From Chrysogorgia sp. JL179-B06 (taxonomy: Eukaryota > Cnidaria > Anthozoa > Scleralcyonacea > Chrysogorgiidae): a stretch of DNA of 64,000 nucleotides. Each line of letters starts with the position of its first letter. Positions within the stretch are counted from its first letter, which is position 1. The notes beneath the pieces were generated by a model, which saw only the letters and a list, made by a program, of their open reading frames with translations, had not been told where the DNA came from and did not search any database. The position numbers were made by a program, and so were the translations under genes. The stretch spans positions 260,001 through 324,000 of the forward strand of contig JAYKKM010000208.1 of the NCBI GenBank assembly GCA_035772405.1, read 5' to 3'. This document shows positions 50,407-63,107 of this stretch, in pieces.

Positions 50407-51100
50407 GCTCTAAAATTACTCTGAATTTAAATATTATAGTAAATATGGAAATTCAATAGATATTTGCTCTGGCTTAAATATGAAAGTAATTTTAACGTTT
50501 GCGCATATTTAGGTAAGTTTAAGCTGGCGAGTGTTTAGCCATATTTACATAACTTTCATAATAGCATTAAACTTGAAGGAATTTGGTGTTTGATTACATT
50601 ATGTGATGGAGTAAATGTGAAGTAAACCCGAGTATTTGCTCTTAAATTACTCTGAATTTAACATAAGTAAATGTAGAAATTCAATACATATTTGCTATGG
50701 CTTAAATATGAAAGCAATTTTAAGGTTTGCGCATATTTAGGTAAGTTTAAGCTGGCGAGTGTTTAACCATATTTACATAGCTTTCATAATAGCATTAAAC
50801 TTGAAGGAATTTGGTGTTTGATTACATTATGTGATGGAGTAAACGTGAAGTAAACCCGAGTATTTGCTCTTAAATTACTCTGAATTTAAACATAAGTAAA
50901 TGTGGAAATTCAAAACATATTTGCTCCGGCTTTAATATGAAAGTAATTTTAACGTTTGCGCATATTTAGATATGTTTAAGCTGGCGAGTGTGTTACTATA
51001 TGTACATAGCTTTCATGGCATTAAACTCGAAGGAATTTGGTGTTTGCTTAAATTATGTGATGGAGTAAATGTGAAGTAAACGTGCATGTAAGCATGTTTA
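50407..51100. repeat. CACTA left subterminal tandem repeats
   Basis: Three copies of a unit of about 230 bp (starts near 50407, 50637 and 50866), each with AAATTACTCTGAATTTAA, GTTTGCGCATATTTAG and AAGCTGGCGAGTGT. Subterminal repeats are where CACTA accessory proteins bind. Confidence 0.8.
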
Positions 51101-51718
51101 CTTTCATTTCGAATTGCGTGAATTCGAGCAAATATTACGAATTCACATTACACAGAAAACAATTTGTCAAACCATAAGGCAACAGCAAATTAAACTGAAT
51201 ACGATAATTTTTATTTCAATGAGCAAACCCAACAATAACATGCAAGACCAGAATACGAACCATTGCCATGATGTCATCGTTGACTTCCAGTTTTCATGAC
51301 ATAATTTAATGTGGCTCGATAGTCTAAGTCATAAGAAAATACGTTTTTTTTCTCAACAAAATGTTTTCACCAGTTTTCATGAGCTTCAATTTGGTTCATC
51401 GCATAGCTCCATAGTTGTAGCCGTGGTTCAATCAATTAATAATGAAAAGGTTCCCCTTGATATGCACTAGAACGCTACAAGTATAAACCTTTTCAGTAAT
51501 TAAAACCGATCACTAAAACAATGAACCAAAATATTGAGAAAAAACGTATTGTTTCATGATTTAGACTATCGAGCCACCTTAAATGTCCAATTATCATGAA
51601 ATAACATACAGGGGTGGGTTTATACAATTCCCACTCCTGGCCACCCGTACATAAGTAATTAAGAAAACGTAACATAAAAATGGTTCTATTGTGCATAAAT
51701 GTCTCAGTTCCTTCGCCT

Positions 51719-52099
51719 TTATAATGCATTATTAACACCCCAAGCTGGTGCATCCAAGGGTGCTGTTCGCGATGATGCAACACCCTCGCACCTTTCGAAA
51801 ACCATTCGCTGTCCTTGCGCTCGCCGTTTTCTCGAAATTTTTTTATCAAGACTGACAAAAAACTTGTCCACATCTCCACTCCTCCATTTTAGGCGGTTCA
51901 CGGTAAATTTTCTTGGCTGCACGGCTCTATCTACCTCTAAATCAGAGTCCGATGCAGACTCACCCAGGTCTGCATCCACATCCGACATTGAATGTTCAGA
52001 TGACATGTAGTCAACATGCATGATACCTTTACATTTGCCTTTGGTTTCAGGCGAAATTGAGGTTGACTGCTCAAGGGCATTGAGCCTCAGCCTGCGTTT
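51719..52099 (-). CDS. CACTA second gene, exon 2
   Basis: Acceptor TATAG is at 52100-52104 on the minus strand; the exon opens in phase 0, exactly matching the end of exon 1. It encodes a basic stretch, then an acidic serine stretch (MSDVDADLGESASDSDLEVD), then VNRLKWRSGDVDKFFVSLD and KISRKRRAQGQRM, ending at a TAA near 51719. The W-R-S ... L-D-x-K ... R-R pattern recurs in second proteins of animal CACTA elements as I recall them; the role may be DNA binding or transposase accessory. Confidence 0.6.
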   Translation of the reverse strand, partial: KRRLRLNALEQSTSISPETKGKCKGIMHVDYMSSEHSMSDVDADLGESASDSDLEVDRAVQPRKFTVNRLKWRSGDVDKFFVSLDKKISRKRRAQGQRMVFERCEGVASSRTAPLDAPAWGVNNAL

Positions 52100-52796
52100 C
52101 TATAAATATAACAAAAACATAATTAATTTTGGTTGACAAGTTTTGCATGCACATGATAATTACACTTGTCTGGTCAGGCTTATATGCACTGCCATATGAC
52201 AGACAGACAGTACTTGTCAATGACTCGATGCACAATGCACTTAATTAAAGAAATCAAATTATGCAGAATGGGGCATATACTGTAAGCATCTCACTTATGC
52301 AGACCAAGTCAAAGAACAGTTCAGGAAAGCAAAAAAAAATAAAAATACGTGCCTTATTTTATAATCTGCCCAATACCTAGCCTGGACACTATAGCCTCTA
52401 TTGGAAATCGAGAATGAGACTCTGGGCTTGCAAACTGCAAATATCACTTTGGGGAGTTAAATATTTGAACTCGGTCCGTGATTGGTAAAGCACTAATTAT
52501 GTACGTTCCATGTCAATTTCAACCCAGAGGCCAGAACTCACCAGAAGCTGGATTTGAGTTTACAAATGTTGTACTGTACTTTCACCACTCGAAGCTGGTC
52601 CTTTCAAAAGTAATAGTGTTTGCGGGGCTCTCCCAGTGAATAATCGTCACGGAGAGCAAATTGATGCACTTCAAGTGAAATATTTTCTGGGTAAGGTTGT
52701 CTTTTTATACATTTGATACTTGCTATGGGAAATCAATAGTGTTTCAAGCTGTTTACCTGGAATTTGCCTAATTCTAATCTACTGACTTAAAGACCC

Positions 52797-52966
52797 GTTC
52801 ACACGGGCAATTTTTGCTGAGATTTTTTCTCCTCATGGGGCAGGGCAATTTTTGCTGAGATTTTTCTCCTCATGGGGCATGTTACCCATGGCATTGCACA
52901 ACTCGTTGAACACTCAATCACATGCACCAAGAGGAGAAAAATCCCAGCAAGAATCACCTGTGTGGC
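52797..52966. mobile_element. Small MITE in the CACTA intron
   Basis: CACACGGGCAATTTTTGCTG at 52800 and an inverted CACACAGGTGATTCTTGCTG ending near 52966 form the ends. A 45-bp piece (GGGCAATTTTTGCTGAGATT) is duplicated in the left arm. Confidence 0.6.
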
Positions 52967-53362
52967 TTAAGGGCTTAAGGCCGAACGCTGCTGTTATTTT
53001 CGAAGGACAGAAATATGGACAGGAGCTCCTGTACTGCAGCAAAGTCTCTATGTTTGTATCGGGCTATTGTATACTCATAAAATACTATAAACATTAAAAA
53101 CTAATAACATCTTATTAGCAGTAATTATGGGGAAATATCGCAAGGTCTTGACAGACTTCGGTCATGTTGTATGTACATAACAGATAGAGGTATGATATAT
53201 TCATCCTTGGTCAAATAGCAATTTATGTAAGTGAATAATTGTAAGTGAACTAAATAAGATACATACATGTACAGTATGCATATCGTTTTGTTTCTGATCT
53301 AATTTTCATGCATTGTTAGTTAATTGCCTTGCGTGCTCTTATGATGCATTTGCCACATGCCA

Positions 53363-54797
53363 GTAGACTGTATCCAGTCCCTCCTTTCCCTGCGGGTTGG
53401 GAGCCTTGAAGGTGAGAGTCCTTGCGGGCGGAGGAAAACAGGAAAGTAGGGACTGTGTACAGGTCAACCTCGTACCCAGGGACTTGTCTCCGCTCCCCGC
53501 CACGCCCCACGCTCGCTGCGAAAAGACCCTGGCACAGGCTGGTCACGTGTCACCAATTTTTTAGGTGATAACAAAAATTTTGTGGGAGGGGTCCTACAAA
53601 ACATCTGTCACATTCAACAGTTCATCGAATCGGCGCACAATAAACAGTTCATATTGGAATAAAGTTTTGCGACCAAAGCAAGTTATTTCCTTGGAGAATT
53701 TATACTTGGGAACGAAAAGATGTACTTCCGACAGGATACGGAAAGTCATTGATCTTCTAAGAATATTATATAAATGGAAAGTTCTTTGGAATACAATCGT
53801 TCAATACCATCAATTGTTATTGTCATATCTCCGCTGAATTCCCTGATGAATGATCAAATTCATCGCTTGACTGGCCGTATTATATTGGTTTGTTGAGCGC
53901 GCGTGTACTTAGCAATCAATTGTGCGAGGAAAGCGAGTTTGGAAACGGACACTATATAAACATCGTGTTTTCTCACCCGGAGTCTCTTTGTTTCGTTCCA
54001 AGTATGGTCGAGATTTGATGCTGAGCAAACCATGTCAAGATAACGTATGTGCCGTAGTTGTTGATGAAGTTCATTGTCCGTGGATTGCTAACATCGCATT
54101 CTGCACCATCTTCGAAGGCGCCATACTTCACGTTAAGTACACACAAGCTTAACAAACCAATATTACGGCCAGTCAAGCCATGAATTTGATTTGGAATTCA
54201 GCGAAGATATGACAATAACAATTGAACGATCGCATTCCAAAGAACTTTCCATTTCAGGCAGAAGATGAAGATGAATGACTTTCCGTATCCTGTCGGAAGG
54301 ACAGCTAGTATATCTTTTCCCAAGTATAAATTATCCAAGGAAATAATTTGCTTTGGTCGCAAAACTTTATTCCAATATGAACTGTTTACAGTTACAAACA
54401 AGAGAGAAAAGAGATATAATTCGACGATTGCGCCGGTTCGATGAACTGTTGAATGTGACAGATGTTTTGTAGGACCCCTCCCACAAAATAAATTTTTATT
54501 ATCACCAAAAAAGTTGGTGATTCTACGGTGACACGTGACCAGCCTGTGCCAGGGTCTTTTCGCAGCGAGCATGGGGGCGTGGCGGGGAGCGGAGATAAGG
54601 CCCTGGGTACGAGGTTGTGTACAGGTCTGTTGAAGTTGAGGTTCTTGACTCCGCCCTTGACACCCCCCAAAATAATTCAGATATCAACTGCCTAAAATTA
54701 TCTTCTAGTCTATGTATAAAGTGTTATTTATTTTCAAACATCAATTTGGTCAAGGACTCCCAACCTTCAGGGAAAGGAGGCACTGGATACAGTCTAC
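53363..54797. mobile_element. Foldback element carrying RecQ-like helicase sequence
   Basis: The outer ends GTAGACTGTATCCAGT are inverted at 53363 and 54797; further in, CCTCGTACCCAGGG and CTGCGAAAAGACCCTGG also face each other. The left arm plus centre reads, on +, LPTGYGKSLIF (Walker A) near 53736-53765 and, about 300 bp on, VCAVVVDEVHC (DEVH box) near 54047, both motifs of RecQ-type helicases. The right arm is an inverted second copy of the Walker A part (DILAVLPTGYGKSF on minus). Frames are broken. It seems to be a captured helicase exon inside a non-autonomous element. Confidence 0.65.
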
Positions 54798-56152
54798 ATG
54801 GCCAGATAAAAACACACTAACAACACATAAAACACAAAAAGTGCCCGGGGTAGGGTCATTACTACTCATGTGTTAACAACAAATCATCAACTAACCGTAT
54901 TTAATCTACTCCTGATTCTCTGTCGATGGAGAAAATCCTTATCCAATTTATTGTCTTTAAGTGTTTTGCTCTGCTTCTTCGTTTTGAAGTGAACACGCAT
55001 TGCAACTAAAACAAAATTTGTCAAATGTGAGAGATGTTCAGTACTGTAAACAATAAATAGAAAATCAATGACCAAGGGAGTGGTTGATTTTTACAGCAGA
55101 AACCGTATCCCGTGCGCCTACAATTACTTGTGTACATCCTACAATTTGTCGCACACCAGTATTTTGTTATTGAGAGGCCTGTAAATGCTTTCTTCTTGGA
55201 ATAAATTTATTTCTTTTATCATTAAATGTATTGTTGACATCCCCTACTATTGGAGAGGCTAACTTGCAGTCTACAATTATTGTGTTCTCTATACTTTACC
55301 TCTTATCAAACTGGCAGATTCTTTTTCAATGGATCTCACACCCACCATTAGCTGCTGATTGACCTCTTGGTTTTCTACAGCAGCAAAACTTACAAAATAT
55401 ACAGTATGAGTACATTTAAATTACAGTACTGATGTACAAAACAGTGGAAGTTGAATATTTTTTAAAGATTGAAAATGTACAGTATGGTACCATACAGTGT
55501 GTAACTGTAAGCAACCATTGTCTCAATACAGTCCAACAACGGCCAAGAGAGGGGGCCAACATAATAAATTCGGGAAAGGTATTTTGCCCGAAAACAGGGA
55601 ATTTGATAAACAATTTATACAAAGAATAAATTAAATGCTCCATATCATACCTTTAAATACATGTACGGTACACCTTGTCTGACACCAAAATATTGCCAAA
55701 CTGAGAAAGTTATCAATTTATTAATTTACCCAATGCCTTGCTTATCTTCCCAGGGCCCATCGGTAAAACAATTTAATAATAATTTACCTCTTTGAGAGAT
55801 CCCAGCATTGTGGCTCACCATTGCTGTATTTTAAATTTTTGTATACCTCTCTTACATTGGCCTAATAAATAAAACAAGGAAACCATTTATAATTGGATTT
55901 ATGTAATAAAAATATTTAAACTACAAAAGTGGCGCGCTTTTTAGCACGGGTAGCGCCAAATACATCCTGGCGGGTCACGTGAAACATCCTCGATAGTGGA
56001 AAGTTTTTGGGAAATTTAACTTAAAAGCCAACATAAATAGTTAATACAGACCCCGCAAGTACAGGTATGCTGTATATACTAGACAAGATACATTCAGATA
56101 CATTCACAACAAATAAAACACAACAGTTTTAATAATAGAGTATTATAAACTT
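54798..56152 (-). other. Part of the 4-kb intron of the second CACTA gene
   Basis: No coding exon is recognised here. Exons 1 (ending 56155) and 2 (starting 52099) join in frame without an intermediate exon, though a small one cannot be excluded. Confidence 0.5.
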
Positions 56153-56154
56153 AC

Positions 56155-56742
56155 CGTTAAAGTCTTGGGCAGTTTTCGATTTTTTTTGCGTTGATTCATG
56201 ATGTCCTGGTTGTCGTCTTTTGGATTTTCTTTAACTGCTTGAAGAAGCTGGCTGTTAAAAGCAATCTGTTGGGCCATAAACTCCTTTAGTTGCGCTGCTA
56301 TAGGTCCGGCACCTTGACATTCGCCTTCGACAACTCTTGGTTCAACCACTTCAACATTACTAGTATTTGTGGCCTCTTCATCACTATTCTGGGTATAGTG
56401 GAGTCTAGTGGGAGCCAATATATCCCTTTCAGTAACGACCCTTCTTTGCTGCCCCGATCGAACAACACCAGCTACAGCTGGTGTAGTGGGTACAGTGGGA
56501 ATGCATACTGAACTGAACCCAGCGACTGGCGATATATTTTCACTTTGTCTGACAAGAGGCGAAGATGTTGCACTTGGAGTGGAAGACGACGAACATCTGC
56601 TGGGCGAAGCCGAAGGAAAGTTTGCCGATTCTGGCGATGGCGGTTGTATTCGTCTGACGACGGTGGCAGCCGATCTAGTGCCTCGGGAATGTGCAGGTAC
56701 GCTGTAATTACCAGTCCGTTTGTTTGGAGCAGTCCTTCCCAT
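56155..56742 (-). CDS. CACTA second gene, exon 1
   Basis: 196 codons from ATG at 56742 to a strong donor (ACG|GTAAGT, GT at 56154-56153). The protein is rich in serine, proline and arginine at the N-terminus (SSSSTPSATSSP), then acidic, with a helix AAQLKEFMAQQIAFNSQLLQ that could mediate oligomerisation, and a basic end (RKKNRKLPKT). It starts 325 bp from the transposase gene and runs the opposite way, so the two probably share a promoter region. Confidence 0.6.
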
Positions 56743-57066
56743 ATCTTAAAACTGAGCAATGAATTATTCAACGTCTTCCAAGGAAACTGAGTGGGCAGCT
56801 GTGGGCACAGAACAGTGAACACAAGACAATTTAGACAAAAGAAAAGACAACTTTACCGCCTAAAATCAAAATCGAACGTTTGTTGATTTCCGAACAAAGT
56901 CCAACAACTCGCACTTTGCCCAAACCAATCGCGTGTAAGCATTCATGCTTCGTGCACGTGATAGCCTGTGCGTAGGAATTTCAGGTCGTACGCAGGCAGG
57001 CTGCAGGCAAAAGGCTACGTCCATATCAATATATCATATAGAATAATATAGGAAGATATACTTCAA
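56743..57066. promoter_or_regulatory. Putative bidirectional promoter of the CACTA genes
   Basis: The 324 bp between the two divergent start codons. No certain TATA box; position is the only evidence. Confidence 0.4.
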
Positions 57067-57298
57067 ATGGAAGCCTCTGGATCCTCATCCCGTGAGAAGA
57101 GAAAGTATTGTGGACATTGTGACGATTATGTGGCATTGAAAACATATCGTTGTCACGAAAAGTTATACTACATTTCAGCAGAAGCCCGTTGGAAGAAATG
57201 TGATGATATTTCATCGGATGAAGAAATTTCAACTTCAAGCCAAAACAATGATCACGAGTTGAACATAAACAGCAGCGTGAATGATAGCCACACACAAG
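57067..57298 (+). CDS. TNP2-like transposase, exon 1
   Basis: Starts at ATG 57067 and ends in phase 1 at a CAAG|GTACAC donor. It encodes an N-terminal finger-like block (YCGHCDDYVALKTYRCH) and an acidic serine stretch (DDISSDEEISTSS). The intron is 57299-57529 (231 bp). Animal CACTA transposases carry a similar N-terminal cysteine/histidine block. Confidence 0.7.
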
Positions 57299-57529
57299 GT
57301 ACACTTACCAATAATTCATGGTCATAGTGACAATTTCCTTGGCTTTGTTTACAGCACTTAAATATTTCGAATTTGGGTATGACTATCAGTATGAGGTTAA
57401 AATATGGTGATATGCAATGTGATGTATGTATACTATGAGTAATGAGTATCAGTATGAGCTTTATAAATTAAATATCAGACAAAACTTTTATAATTATTGA
57501 CTATAATTTTTTGCACTTTTTATGTCCAG

Positions 57530-60184
57530 AAGATGTTTCTACGCCAATGTTTGACCCACAGCAACTATTACAATCTAATACTTCAGATGATAATAGTTCC
57601 AATGATGAGTGGATGTTTGTGGAAAAAGACCATCACAGTATTGGTCCAGAAATATGGAATATATCTGAAGAGGATATCAATGCTGATCTTAATGGTGGAA
57701 ATGCATTCCCTCGTATACCGAATCGTGTAAACGTGACTCAAAGTAAATTGGATATAGTATCGCGGTGGATTCTTATTTTTTTATTCCTGTGGGCATACCA
57801 TTGCTCGATATCAGAAACTGCTGTTGAGACACTGTTGTCCCTTTTCAGTGCTTTGTTTGATGTACTGGGAAGAATTTTTTCACCACTGGTAACATTCACT
57901 GTCTGTCTTCCAAAGACTTATTATGAATTCAAGAAGTATCTGGGACTTGAGAAAGATAACTTTGTTAAGTATGTTGTATGCACAAGCTGTGACAGTGTGT
58001 ATACATTTGATGAATGCCATACACATGTCAATAATCAAAACATAACTAAAAACTGCACATATATACCATTCCCTAATCATCGACAAATTTTTCGACGAGT
58101 GGCATGCAATGAGCCACTTCTCAAAAAAGTTGTTCTAAAAAGTGGACAAGTTCATCTTTATCCTAAGAAAGTATACTGCTATAACAGCATTATTGAGACT
58201 TTAAAAAAAATTCTGAAAAGACCTGAATTTCCCATGAAGTGTGAACTTTGGAGGAAACGTGACATTCCTACAGGATTTTTTGCTGACATTTTTGATGGGC
58301 AAGTTTGGAAGGACTGGCAATATGTAGAGGGCCAACCATTTCTGGCATCTCCTAACAATTATGCCTTCATGCTAAATATCGACTGGTTCCAACCCTTTAA
58401 ACATTCAGTTTATAGTGTTGGAGCTTTGTATATGGTACTTATGAACTTGCCTAGAGCAGAAAGATTTAAGCCTGAAAATGTCATTTTAGTTGGTTTAATT
58501 CCTGGCCCAAAATAACCAAAATTGAATATCAACAGTTTTTTAAAGCCTCTTGTGGCGGAACTAAACATTATTTGGAATGGAATAACCATTAACCCTAACA
58601 AATTAACAGTTCGAGCTGCTCTCTTGTGTGTTGCTTGTGACATTCCAGCAACTCGGAAAGTCTGTGGATTTACCGGCCATACATCCTCCCATGGGTGTTC
58701 AAAGTGTACTAAAGTTTTTGAAGGTGTTGTTGGACAGATGGACTATTCTGGATTTGAAGCTTCTCCTCCTAGAACAAATGGACAACACCGGCAGCAAGCC
58801 CAGCATATTTTGTACCAAACAACTGCTGGAGAAAAGGCAACCATGGAACAACTATATGGTAGTAGATACTCAGAACTAATGGCACTACCATACTTTGACT
58901 GTGTTCGGTACCATATCATAGATCCTATGCACAATCTTTTCCTGGGAACATCTAAGCACATAATGCGGAATATTTGGCTTCGTGGTGAAAACCCAATCAT
59001 AACCAGCAAGGACCTTTCAAAAATTCAGTCCAAGGTGGATAATGTTAAAGCTCCATCTGCTATTGGTAGAATGCCAAGAAAAATAGAATGCAGCTATGGA
59101 GTATTCACAGCTGACCAATGGAAAACATGGACTATACTTTTTTCTGTCTTTGGTCTGTGGGACATCTTACCTTCACCACACCTGGAAGTTTGGCGAAAGT
59201 TTGTAATGGCTTGTACCCTGTTTTGTTCACCAGTCATCACAGAAGGAAAAGCAAACTTGGGCCACACATACCTGTTTCAGTTCTGTGCTGATTTTCAAAA
59301 ACTTTATGGAAAGGAAAAAATGACACCCAACATGCATCTTCACACACATATTCTGGATTGTATATTAGACTATGGACCCGTGTATTCATTCTGGCTATTT
59401 AGTTTTGAACGGTACAATGGTTTGCTGGGAAATTACATCACAAACCAAAGATCTCCTGAAATTCAATTGATGAGAAAGTTTATCGATGATCAATATGTAA
59501 AGGATCTTCCATTTCCATCTGAATTTCAGGATACCTTTAGGCCAGTACTTGACCAACTAACTGCACATCTCTCTGGAACTCTACTGGTTTCATTGCAAAA
59601 CTCTGCATCAAAAGAAATTATTGAAACCAGTCTACTTGCAATTGGGCCAGTCAGAAAGAATAATGAAAAATGGAAGCGAGTACTTAGAACTTGATCAGCT
59701 TGACTTGTTGCAAGGAACATATGCTACTATTTTCGATGAAGTAAAGAGTACCTCAGTTACCCAGCACTTTCAAAAATTTTCATCAATTAAATTTGCTGGA
59801 GAGCAATATGGTTCCTGTGAGTCAAGAGGTGAACGCTCGTGTTTTGTGATGGCCAGGTGGTGCAGCCTTGGTGGACGAATCGATGTGACTGGTCTTGATC
59901 TTAGACCTGGTATGGTCAGCTACTATCTGCGCCAAAATGTTGAAATTGGAGATCAAACTGTGACCTGTATTCTAGCAGCTGTAAGGTGGTTTTCCAAGCA
60001 TCCACAACGAATGAAGCTCGGAGCACCTGCAGAAGTATGGTGCAGAAGCCTTTTTGAATTAGAAGGTAGTGCGAGTTTCATTCCTGTTCAGAGAATCTAT
60101 TGCAAATTTGTCCCAGCTTATGATGTTATTGAACGAGAACAGGTGCTTGTTACCTGTCCGATACCTCGGAAATTTCAATGTTAA
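57530..60184 (+). pseudogene. TNP2-like (CACTA) transposase, exon 2, one stop and one frameshift
   Basis: Follows the acceptor TATGTCCAG in the right phase. It contains a cysteine pair (VVCTSCDSVYTFDECHTH), the TNP2 core (NYAFMLNIDWFQPFKHSVYS, LVGLIPGPK, INSFLKPLVAELN), CGFTGHTSSHGCSKC, and DPMHNLFLGTSKHIM, all typical of the Transposase_21/TNP2 family that cuts and pastes CACTA elements. A TAA at 58513-58515 interrupts the core right after the G-P-x motif. A frame change near 59655-59672 separates the last 170 codons (YLELDQLDLLQ to the stop at 60182-60184), which encode a C-terminal domain with CFVMARWCSLGG. Otherwise the gene is open over 2.6 kb, so loss of function is recent. Confidence 0.85.
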
Positions 60185-60880
60185 GAGTGTCAAGTGCATG
60201 ATAAATTTCTTCCCAAAACTGGGATGGATCCAGTATAATCAGTTAGTACAGTAGCTGCTGGCTCCTGAGGCAGAGGGGGACCGTGTACAGGTATATTCGC
60301 TACTGTACTTTAGTTTATATATTGTAACTGACAACTGTATCATGTTATGTTGATATTATCTTATTTGGTCTCTATTACGGTATTTCATTTTTACTGACAA
60401 TTGCCATGCTAATTCAAAAAAAATACTGTATATAATAAAAGGGAATAATGGTACCCCTTGTGCACCCCCTTGGGTAATGCTAGGGGTGTGCGCACCGCCT
60501 GCACACAAACAATGCAAATCCATCCCTGTATGTTCCACAACAGAGACCTTGATAACGTACAGTATGTTATAACATGATTACCATACAGTACTGTATAGTA
60601 GCTATATACTACGGTAGCTCCAAACCTAAACAGCTAAACCTATTTTTACACTGTAGCTAGTTTGATCCATTTACTCATACTGTAAAATTAAACAGGCAAC
60701 CTCAAAACATTAAGTCTGTCTGGGGAAAGTGAGAAAGTGAATAATACTTTGTACAGTACATTATGGTTAGGTCTGATACAGTAGATGACTATTACATACT
60801 GTATATTTTCAAGTATACAATGGTGACAATATAAATCTGAAGGTTATGGGAAAGCTTATAGAAAATTAAGATTGCCTGCG
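60185..60880. other. CACTA interior, non-coding 3' region
   Basis: No gene. Contains an AATAAA-like ATAATAAAAG near 60433. Confidence 0.4.
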
Positions 60881-60883
60881 TTT

Positions 60884-61515
60884 GCTTAAATTTCCACCAT
60901 GGCACAAATATGTAATTTGTACTAAATTTACTACCAGACTAAATACTAGCAAATCTGAGTCATATTTACTTGTAGCGCAAATACGAATCAAATAAAGCGT
61001 AAACAAACAGATTTGTGACACGGCGTAAATCTAATCTGAAATATATGCAAATTCGATATTTGCTCTGCATTTGCCTGTATTCCCTGTGTGGGAAATCTCT
61101 ACATTTGCCCGTATTTACGCCGATATTAAACTTATATCAAATTTCAATCTCTAAATTTGCTTCAGATTTACTCCAATCCTAAACTGGAGTAAATGCAATT
61201 TTTGCTTAACTTTCCACCATGGCACAAATATGTAATTTGTACTAAATTTACTACGTGACTAAATACTAGCAAATCTAAGTCATATTTACTCGTAGCGCAA
61301 ATACGAATCAAATAAAGCGTAAACAAACAGATTTGTGACACGGCGCAAATCTAATCTGAAATATATGCAAATTCGATATTTGCTCTGCATTTGCCTATAT
61401 TCCCTGTGTGGGAAATCTCTACATTTGCCCCGTATTTACGCCGATATTAAACTTATTCAAATTTCAAGCCCTAAATTTGCATCAGATTTACTCCAATTCT
61501 AAACTTAAGCAAATG
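60884..61515. repeat. CACTA right subterminal tandem repeats
   Basis: Two copies of a 317-bp unit (from 60884 and 61201), each with TCCACCATGGCACAAATATG, GACACGGCG and GTGTGGGAAATCTCTACATT. The second copy runs into the right terminus. Confidence 0.85.
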
Positions 61516-61535
61516 CAATTTTTCGTGCAGTGTCT

Positions 61536-62964
61536 GTTAACATCAGGAAAGCAGCTATATGTCTTTTGAAACATTTGTCCTAAGAAACCTTTAAAAAAGG
61601 AGGAAAATTATCAATATTTGTATTTGGTACTGTCTATAATAGCATTTTATACTATATAAAATAATTCATTTAACTGAAATATAATATTTCAGAAAAAGGA
61701 ATTATAATATTCAAACATGTAATTCCTTGCAAAATCAAATAAGTTCTACACATTTTATGTTTTTGGATGGCTTATTTACTATTAGTCTGAAGCAGAGTAC
61801 CAACTGAAATATATTAAGTACTGCACACATGTGTGTTTAATGATTTAAGTTGCCAGTTGCCAATTAGTTGTGAAATTCTGGTCACCGACTCACCATTACC
61901 CAATTTTTGGTCACACTCACATCCAACTAGATGCAATTTAGGGTCACCCTTAGGGTTATAGTTATCCAAAGTGTGCTGCATGGGCAGATAAATTGGTAAT
62001 AAATTGGTGTGAAAAGGTGATGAACTGCCAGTTCTGTGACCAGACCTGGAAATAGTGGTGGATCCTGGGATCTTCGTTCCAAGAAAATATTTTAGTTGTG
62101 AGAAAGTTCTGGGCTGGCAAGTCACAACTCCCACTCCCAACTCAATTACTTCAGCCCCAGGCTTAGAACACATGTGGCCTACAGGCAGTTCTGCAGGACC
62201 TGCGGCTGTACTGCACTTCCGCAGTACCACTGTAGGTGTAGCCGTGTAGGTTAGTCTGTGATTGACAGTCTGTGTATAGCTACATAAGAACACAACTGCC
62301 TAAAGTCTAAAGATAAAAGATTATTCTATTCAATGGATTTTGATACAGTGCTACTAGGAAATTGCTAGGCACGGCTTTATTAACGATTGTTTTAGACTTT
62401 TAGTCTTGCGTAAAGTAGTGCAACCACCGTGTTTTCGAAGAAATTATTTGGTCCTTAGTATATAATCCAAGAAAGGTTGGAATTATTTCCTGGTCTGTCT
62501 GTGACTAACGTAAGAGCCAATCATAAATTCAAGGTAAAAAGGCCACTCATGCCGGAATATTAGCTCAAACAGTCCGAAAATTGGCAGGGTTTGTCAGTAT
62601 CTTTGGTCTGTGGTATCCCGCATCAAAAGTCAAAACATGCAAGCCGCTTTGAAAAATAACAATGTATATATTAGTGAAAGTGTTGTAGAAAATAATTAAT
62701 TTGCATACTGTATATGTCAACAATGTTTTGCAATGCAAACTGAATTTGGAATAACCTCTCAAACAAAACAAATTTACAAATAGATTTAACTCGATCTTTG
62801 TGGCACAATCAAAGACCTCAAGGAAAAACAGACAGACTGTGCTGTATTATTGATTACAGTATGGAGATAAAGCTAAAATTATGGATCAAGTTTGTAAACT
62901 GGAAAGTGCATACATGTGCACAGGAACATGGTCACGTATTATATTTAGATAATAATATTACTAG
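61536..62964. other. Non-coding; no gene seen
   Basis: Short frames only, none with a recognisable domain. No transposon ends were identified. Confidence 0.4.
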
Positions 62965-63107
62965 TTTACCAGCGCAACGTAAAAACGTGTTATTGTTGCA
63001 GCAAGCAGACTCCACAGAATAGAGATCAACAGTTGATCTACCTTCTCATCAAGTCTGTATTCAGCTTGTGCAACAATAACAGGTTTTTACGCTGCGCTTG
63101 TAAACTA
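62965..63107. repeat. Foldback hairpin, 140 bp
   Basis: GTTTACCAGCGCAACGTAAA at the left faces GTTTACAAGCGCAGCGTAAA (reverse complement) at the right; inner arms share TGTTATTGTTGCA. Confidence 0.65.

Larger units (their letters stand above)
50262..61532 (+). mobile_element. Complete CACTA (EnSpm/CMC) DNA transposon
   Basis: Left end CACTGCACGAAAAAATGG and right end, inverted, CACTGCACGAAAAATTGC share 14 terminal bases; TCT flanks both sides (50259-50261 and 61533-61535), a 3-bp target duplication as made by CACTA transposases. Subterminal tandem repeats occupy both ends. Inside are two divergent spliced genes, the TNP2-like transposase (+, 57067-60184) and a second protein (-, 56742 to 51719). 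Total 11271 bp. A foldback carrying RecQ helicase sequence and a small MITE are nested in the long intron. Confidence 0.88.
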
